Assembly (NCBI GenBank): GCA_039621445.1
Contig: CP154955.1
Coordinates: 37,799,123 to 37,863,122, forward strand
Origin: Euglena gracilis
Taxonomy: Eukaryota; Euglenida; Euglenophyceae; Euglenales
Direction: 5' to 3'
Length of the DNA stretch: 64,000 nt
This document shows, in pieces, positions 58,103 through 64,000 of the stretch. Numbering within the stretch: the first letter of the stretch is position 1; each line of letters opens with the position of its first letter. Position numbers and translations under genes: made by a program. Below the pieces are notes generated by a model. The model did no database searches. It saw only the letters and a program-made list of their open reading frames with translations, and was not told where the DNA came from.

Positions 58103-59705
58103 TAACCGACCTAACCCTATCCCTTTCATTAACAAAACAAACCCGTTTTATCTGCCAACCCCTTCTCGGGTGCAAGTCGACCTAACCCAATCCCTTTCAT
58201 TAACAAAATAAACCCGTTTTATCTGCCAACCCCTTCTCGGGTGCAAGTCGACCTAACCCTATCCCTTTCATTAACAAAATAAACCCGTTTTATCTGCCAA
58301 CCCCTTCTCGGGTGCAAATCGACCTAACCCTATCCCTTTCATTAACAAAATAAACCCCCTTTATCTGCCAACCCCTTCTCGGGTGCAAGTCGACCTAACC
58401 CAATCCCTTTCATTTAAAAAACAAACCCCTTTTATCTGCCAACCCCTTTTCGGGTGCAAGTCGACCTAACCCTATCCCTTTCATTAACAAAATAAACCCG
58501 TTTTATCTGCCAACCCCTTCTCGGGTGCAAGTCGACCTAACCCTATCCCTTTCATTAACAAAATAAACCCCCCTTTATCTGCCAACCCCTTCTCGGGTGC
58601 AAGTCGACCTAACCCTATCCCTTTCATTAACAAAATAAACCCCTTTTATCTGCCAACCCCTTCTCGGGTGCAAGTCGACCTAACCCAATCCCTTTCATTA
58701 AAAAAACAAACCCCTTTTATCTGCCAACCCCTTCTCGGGTGCAAGTCGACCTAACCCTATCCCTTTCATTAACAAAATAAACCCGTTTTATCTGCCAACC
58801 CCTTCTCGGGTGCAAATCGACCTAACCCTATCCCTTTCATTAACAAAATAAACCCCCTTTATCTGCCAACCCCTTTTTATCTGCCAACCCCTTTTATCTG
58901 CCAACCCCTTCTCGGGTGCAAGTCGACCTAACCCTATCCCTTTCATTAACAAAATAAACCCGTTTTATCTGCCAACCCCTTTTATCTGCCAACCCCTTTT
59001 CGGGTGCAAGTCGACCTAACCCTATCCCTTTCATTAACAAAATAAACCCGTTTTATCTGCCAACCCCTTTTATCTGCCAACCCCTTCTCGGGTGCAAGTC
59101 GACCTAACCCTATCCCTTTCATTAACAAAACAAACCCCTTTTATCTGCCAACCCCTTCTCGGGTGCAAGTCGACCTAACCCAATCCCTTTCATTAACAAA
59201 ACAAACCCGTTTTATCTGCCAACCCCTTCTCGGGTGCAAGTCGACCTAACCCTATCCCTTTCATTAACAAAATAAACCCGTTTTATCTGCCAACCCCTTT
59301 TATCTGCCAACCCCTTCTCGGGTGCAAGTCGACCTAACCCTATCCCTTTCATTAACAAAACAAACCCGTTTTATATCTGCCAACCCCTTTTATCTGCCAA
59401 CCCCTTCTCGGGTGCAAGTCGACCTAACCCTATCCCTTTCATTAACAAAATAAACCCGTTTTATCTGCCAACCCCTTTTCGGGTGCAAGTCGACCCAACC
59501 CAATCCCTTTCATTAACAAAATAAACCCGTGTTATCTGCCAACCCCTTTTATCTGCCAACCCCTTTTCGGGTGCAAGTCGACCTAACCCTATCCCTTTCA
59601 TTAACAAAATAAACCCGTTTTATCTGCCAACCCCTTTTCGGGTGCAAATCGACCCAACCCAATCCCTTTCATTAACAAAATAAACCCGTGTTATCTGCCA
59701 ACCCC
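58103..59705 (+). repeat. 71-bp satellite, array 2
   Basis: Same unit as array 1 and the same orientation. Most units carry the cccgttttatctgccaaccc variant, and a few have cccaatccc for ccctatccc. The two arrays have therefore diverged as groups while staying uniform inside. Confidence 0.9.
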
Positions 59706-59734
59706 CAGGATGATCACCCCCAGGAATCCGCCCA

Positions 59735-59820
59735 GGGCCCTTTGGGTTCGCTGAGTACCTTGTAGAGACCAATCTAACAACGTTGAGCGGGAAATATTCT
59801 GCTGTTTGGACAAGACTCGT
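59735..59820 (+). repeat. Short dispersed repeat, copy 3
   Basis: The shared phrase ctttgggttcgctgag, then gtagagaccaat, then aacgttgag, resembles 10503-10590 and 36497-36580. Copies are about 85 bp and 65-75% alike by eye. Confidence 0.45.
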
Positions 59821-59869
59821 AACCCTAACCCTACTCCTTCAAATAACATCTCAAAATCTTTTTGGCCAC

Positions 59870-60555
59870 AATGAAACACCATCGGGTTCTTTTGCAGAAA
59901 TGCCAAAAATAAAAGAATGAAAAGAGAAATGAAAAAATAAAAAATAAATATAAAAACAAAAATAAAAAAAAAAAAAGGTCACGTGAAATGATGCGACATG
60001 TGGGGGGTGTGGGGGGTGGGGGGGTGTGGGGGATGTGGGGGGTGTGGGGGGGTGTGGGGGGGGTGTGGGGGGTGTGGGGGGGTGTGGGGGGTGTGGGGGG
60101 TGTGGGGGGGAGTGGGCGTACTCCAAATAACCACACAAAATCTTTTTGGCCACAAAGAAACGCCATAGGGTTATTTTGAAAAAATAAAAAAAATAAAAAA
60201 AAAAAAAAAAGAATGAAAAAAATAAATGTAAATATAAAAACAAAAATAAAAATAAAAAAAGGTCACGTGAAATGATGTGACATGTGGGGGGTGTGGGGGG
60301 TGTTGGGGGGTGGGGGTGTGGGGGGGGTGTGGGGGGTGTGGGGTGGGGGGTGTGGGGGTGTGAGGGGGGGGTGTGGGGGGGGAGGGGGGGTGTGGGGGGG
60401 GGGTGGGGGGGTGGGGGGGGGGTGTGGGGGGTGTGGGGGGGGGGGTGGGGGGGTGTGGGGGGGTGGGGGGGTGTGGGGGGGGTGTGGGCGGGGGGTGTGG
60501 GGGGTGAGGGGGGATGTGGCGGGGGGGGGGGGGGGGGTGGGGGGTTGGGGGGGGT
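59870..60555 (+). repeat. Duplicated module ending in G-rich TGTGGGGGG arrays
   Basis: Two tandem modules (59840-60118 and 60119-60555). Each has aaaatctttttggccacaa, a gaaac-ccat-gggtt block, an A-rich tract, aaaggtcacgtgaaatgatg and then a run of (tg)tggggggtg units. The second G array is about 270 bp. The strand is extremely G-rich with no coding sense. Confidence 0.8.
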
Positions 60556-60579
60556 CTGGAATGGAATAACAGTGGATGG

Positions 60580-60980
60580 TCGGTGCTGGTTGGAACCGCG
60601 GTCGGCCGCGGCTGACCGCGGCCGACCGCGGCTGACCGCGGTCGGCCGCGGTCAGCCACAAGAGGCCGATGCCATTCCAACCAGACCTTTGAAAATTTTT
60701 GGTTGGTTGGAAATGAGCCGGCCGCGGCTGGCCGCGGCCATCCCACATTCCAACCAGACACCCGCTCGGTTGGAAATGTTGTCGACCGCGGCCGGCCGCG
60801 GTCGGCCGCGGCTGGCTAACTTTCCAACCATCTGCAGAAAAAAAGTGGCTTGGTTGGAACCCCAATTGGCCGCGGCCGGCCGCGGTCGGCCGCCAAACAG
60901 CCGTGGTTGGGGCCGCGGCCGGCCGCGGCCGGCCGCGGCCGCCAACCAAACTCGATCCAACCTCCCACAGCAACCCCCCC
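60580..60980 (-). repeat. CCGCGG palindrome array, right arm of the second composite
   Basis: Units like those at 57.4-57.75 kb, in inverse arrangement, ending ccaaccaaactcgatccaac then ctcccacagcaac, the complement of the left-arm edge. Confidence 0.8.
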
Positions 60981-61698
60981 CTCACCCACCCACCCCCTTG
61001 AGTGGGTCCGGGGGGGGGGGAGGGCGGGGGACCCACTCAATTCTCCCCGAAAATGGCCAAAATGCTAAAATAGCACCCTTTTCAAAACTTTCGGAAACTA
61101 TATCCCACCCCCCTGGGGGGAAGGCTCAGCCAGACCCACCCACCCCCCCTACCCCCCCCTTCCCCCGGGGTCCAAAACTAAAAAAAAAATCCCCGGCTTG
61201 GTACCATCCCAGCTCCGTGTTGTTGGTGACCGGGTCCCCAACGGTCCCTGCGGCGCTGACAGAGGTGGCACTCCGCCCGGGGGCGGGGGGCGGCAGGGTG
61301 GCGGCGGCAGGGGCCGGGGTAGGCCGGGGACCACCAGGCCTGGCGGTCAGCAAATCAGTGGGGCCATGGAACTGCTGGATGATGCTGGCCAGCAGGGCGG
61401 AGGGGTTGGGGGCAAGCGGGCGTGCGTGACCTCGGGGTGCTGGGCGTGACCTTGCCGTGGTGTGGGCATGGTTTGCCGCAAACCGCAACACAATGCGCAC
61501 CCCTGGCACCCAGACCGTCAAACAGAAATCAAAAAAAAAGGCATGCAAATATTGGGCTCCCGGATGTTGCATAAAACAAAGAACCGAAGCTGCGTGCAAA
61601 CCATCCACTGATCCACAAATGCTGGACACCCCCACCCAAATGCGCAGCGGCTGAGGAAGCCCCCCCCCCCCCCCCGCGTGCCCCGCCTGGGCGCGGAC

Positions 61699-61892
61699 GC
61701 TCTTCAGCTTCATGCGGGCCATGTGGCGGAGGATCGCGTCCTGTGTCGCCTCGGGCCGCAGCAGCAGGGAGTTGAGGACGAGGTAGTCGAAGTCCAGCCA
61801 ACCCACCTGCCATCGCTCCTGCAGCTGCTGCCAGGCGGGGACGATGGGGGGGTGGGCGAAGGGGCAGCCCTTGGGGCCAGGGCCGGCCGAGG
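61699..61892 (-). CDS. Exon: helical segment with LDFDYLVLNSLLLRPEATQ
   Basis: Acceptor ttcctgcag precedes 61892. The frame runs from SAGPGPKGCPFAHPPIVPAW through QERWQVGWLDFDYLVLNSLL to RHMARMKLKSVRAQ. It starts with two nucleotides of a split codon, matching the preceding exon. The donor GTCCGC is my best guess. The reading frame stays open beyond it into a poly-C/G run. The helical, leucine-rich composition fits the 63 kb exon. Confidence 0.5.
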
Positions 61893-61969
61893 CTGCAGGA
61901 ACCCTTTGAGGGGGGGGGGGGCAACGATTCCCGTCGCACGGCGCAGATTTCTTTGTTCAGACCGCTGGG

Positions 61970-62050
61970 AGTCCCCCTACCTACTGTATCACTACCTACT
62001 GTATCACTACCTACTGTATCACTACCTACCAGACTACCGACTGTATCAGA
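61970..62050 (+). repeat. Short tandem repeat, 17 bp
   Basis: About four copies of cactacctactgtat. A second (acct)n tract lies at 62230-62260. Confidence 0.75.
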
Positions 62051-63032
62051 GAGTCAACCATACCCGGTGGCCTCCCCGCACCACCGAGATGCCGCCGGTC
62101 CGTCCGGAGCCCCCCCTGTCCTGTTCAATGAAACCGGACGGCAGGGTCGGGGGGGGCACATAACCGGCTGGCGGGTGCCTCCTTCACCACTGACTCAGGG
62201 ACGGCAAATCCCTGGGCACACCCTGTCCCCCTACCTACCTACCTACCTACCTACCCACCCACGCCGGCAGACACCATCGCAAGAAATACCCATCGGAAAA
62301 AATGGGTATGTTTTCCCAACCAATACTCCATCATTTTGAAGTTTTTTTCAAAAAAAAACAGGCGGGTAGATTCTGCCGCCCCCCCCCCCGGGGGGGGCTG
62401 ACACCACCCACGACCCAGTGAGCCCGTGCACCATTGGGCTGAAGGGTTGGAGTTAAGACTTCGGGCATGAATTCTGGTGTAAATTCTTTAAACGTTAAAC
62501 CGCAAATTGGGCCTAAATTCAGGTCTATTTTCGCCGTAACTTTAGACCTAAAATCTCACTCTAATCCGATTCCTTGTGGGCAGCAAGTATCCCCCCCAGG
62601 GGGGGTCACTACCTGACTACACGCAAATATGGCTGAATCATTCAGGGTTACCCCAAATAAAGCTCTTTGAAATAACAAGTTTCCCATTAATTTTGGGAAC
62701 TTTTTATAAAAAGGCTTCCACGTTGTGCCAAAACTCTTTTGGCTCGATCCATACCCAGGCCCAGAGGGGGGTTGTCCAAGTGAGAAGGAAACCTGTGTGG
62801 ACATGACTTTGCTCTTCTGGAGGGTATGTTTGGCACATCTCCACAAATCTGCCTCAAGTCCAACTTCCCTCATCGTCTTGCCTTCGTCTGCTTGTGTCCT
62901 TCCGGTGTCAGCCACAGCATGAGAAATTGTCTGCACTGCGGACTGCGGGGCAACCTCGCGGACTCCGTTGCCACCGCACTCGCGCCTTTTCTTCAGGCAG
63001 CGAGAAAGGGCAGAGGTGGCCCGGGCGGCGAC

Positions 63033-63246
63033 GGCCCTGGGCGGCTCTCTGGCAGCAGCCGGCGAGGAAGCCCAGGCACACCGGCAGCCGCTCCCCGACG
63101 TCCGGGATGAGGCGCCGCAGGAAGGCGGAGACGTTGTGGAGGCCGCGGAGGGCGGTGGTGGCCAGCACCAGCAGCACGTGCTGCTGGACGAAGGGGGGCT
63201 GCCCGCCGGCCGGCACGGGTGGCGAGCCACCCCAGCGCCGCATGTT
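63033..63246 (-). CDS. Exon: leucine-rich helical segment, most 5' seen
   Basis: The frame reads [14 protein letters not shown], then [20 protein letters not shown], then [15 protein letters not shown]. This is an amphipathic helix pair of HEAT/ARM-like character (inference). The acceptor would be gacag before 63246. A Met codon at 63241-63243 could instead be the start codon. The donor chosen, GTCGCC, ends the exon in phase 1, which matches the next exon. The low boundary is uncertain, because an alternative donor GTGTGC lies after CTGCCG. The segment resembles the exon at 55.5-55.75 kb. Confidence 0.5.
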
Positions 63247-63279
63247 CTGTCTTGTCGCCCACACACATGCGCGGGCGCA

Positions 63280-63282
63280 TAT

Positions 63283-63318
<36 letters not shown>

Positions 63319-63367
63319 ACACACAGACACACACACACACACAGACACACACAGACACACGCACGCA

Positions 63368-63399
<32 letters not shown>

Positions 63400-63425
63400 C
63401 GCGCGCGCGCGCGCGTCCGCATGCA
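63280..63425 (+). repeat. CA / GCAC microsatellite
   Basis: (CA)n with AGAC interruptions, then (GCAC)n and (CG)n, just upstream (host strand) of the 63.0-63.25 kb exon. Confidence 0.9.
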
Positions 63426-64000
63426 CGCGCATGAACGACGCACGCGCGCACCCACCCGGTCATGAGGTGGCGGGATGGGGGGTTGAGGCGCCTCGCAGGG
63501 ATGCAAAGTCTGTTCAATGTTGCACACAATACAGACGATCGATGAACTAGATATGGGATTTAACATAACCGCCCACAACAAAACCCTGGGTCCACCTTTT
63601 TTGGATCCGTTGCTGAGAATTCTGGGGGTGACCTTATTTTTTCCTGGGGGAAAGAGCGTTCCTGCAGGAAGGTCCAAAATTTTTTCTGAAAGGACGAGTT
63701 TCGGCAATCGGCAAATACTGTCTCAAAAATGCCAAAGAGCCAAAATGCCAAATTTAGCATATGCAAAATGGGTAAATAGAAAAACACCCAATCTGGGTCA
63801 TTTTCACAGCTCAAAAAACCTTGGGGTGTCTTATTTGGGGGTCTACCTTTTGGATTCTGCTGAAAATTGGCAGCCACACACCTTTTTTTTTTAAAGTTGG
63901 TAACCCTAAAGCCTGTGCAGAACACCGGTTTTCCGGTTACTAATAGGAGTAGGGCTGAACCCGTTCACACTGTACCGGTTTGCCAGTGGACCAGTGTAAC

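Noticed and set aside
60263-61429. Poly-Gly/Val plus-strand ORF and Pro/His minus-strand ORF
   Set aside because: Translations of the TGTGGGGGG and CCGCGG arrays, not genes.

Overview
The window looks like nuclear DNA of a repeat-rich unicellular eukaryote, probably an alga or other protist. The evidence is short GC-rich exons in AT- or homopolymer-rich introns, GT-AG splice sites of the form GTGNG...YAG, dense microsatellites, and many eukaryotic transposon families. I cannot place the lineage. Green algae, haptophytes and dinoflagellates all fit parts of the picture. There is no bacterial or viral gene context.

Host gene. The only convincing host gene lies on the minus strand. It runs from about 63.2 kb down to at least 15.5 kb, about 48 kb with roughly 30 exons found by eye. 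Most exons are 54-392 nt and encode heptad-rich coiled coil. The first exons in the window encode leucine-rich helical and proline-rich segments, and the last ones encode a basic Ala/Pro/Gly-rich tail. Almost all neighbouring exons from 45.2 kb down to 25.4 kb, and again from 22.5 to 15.5 kb, agree in splice phase. That is the main support for one transcript. Its introns hold nearly everything else in the window.

Region by region. 1-13 kb: decayed transposons (Merlin-like transposase, DDE_1/pogo-like transposase, DIRS- or Ty3-like reverse transcriptase) and a dispersed repeat with a possible membrane-anchored ORF, with no clear host gene. 13.6-14.3 kb: a frameshifted Pro/Gln-rich repeat protein. 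16.9-20.7 kb: a second DDE_1 relic and a decayed LINE. 21-36.8 kb: host exons, with a TIR element at 25.8-26.45 kb and long CA/GT tracts. 36.84-41.7 kb: a 5'-truncated LINE (endonuclease, RT, RNase H, CCHC) inserted antisense in a host intron, with a 15-bp target duplication. 42.4-45.6 kb: more host exons.

45.66-54.5 kb: a Penelope-like element. Two almost identical 1,177-bp direct repeats act as pseudo-LTRs around a GIY-YIG endonuclease and a YIDD reverse transcriptase. The endonuclease ORF is split by a 3.08-kb element with a 10-bp target duplication. That element is built from palindrome arrays around a 71-bp satellite. About 0.4 kb of the RT fingers is inverted in place. 55.5-63.2 kb: 5' host exons interrupted by a second copy of the satellite, which lies inside a different inverted-repeat structure made of CCGCGG palindrome arrays. 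That structure also holds two tRNA-like sequences and G-rich arrays.

The most interesting material is the nested Penelope-like element, the satellite-carrying inserts, and small TIR elements that sit in, and may supply splice sites for, introns of the coiled-coil gene.
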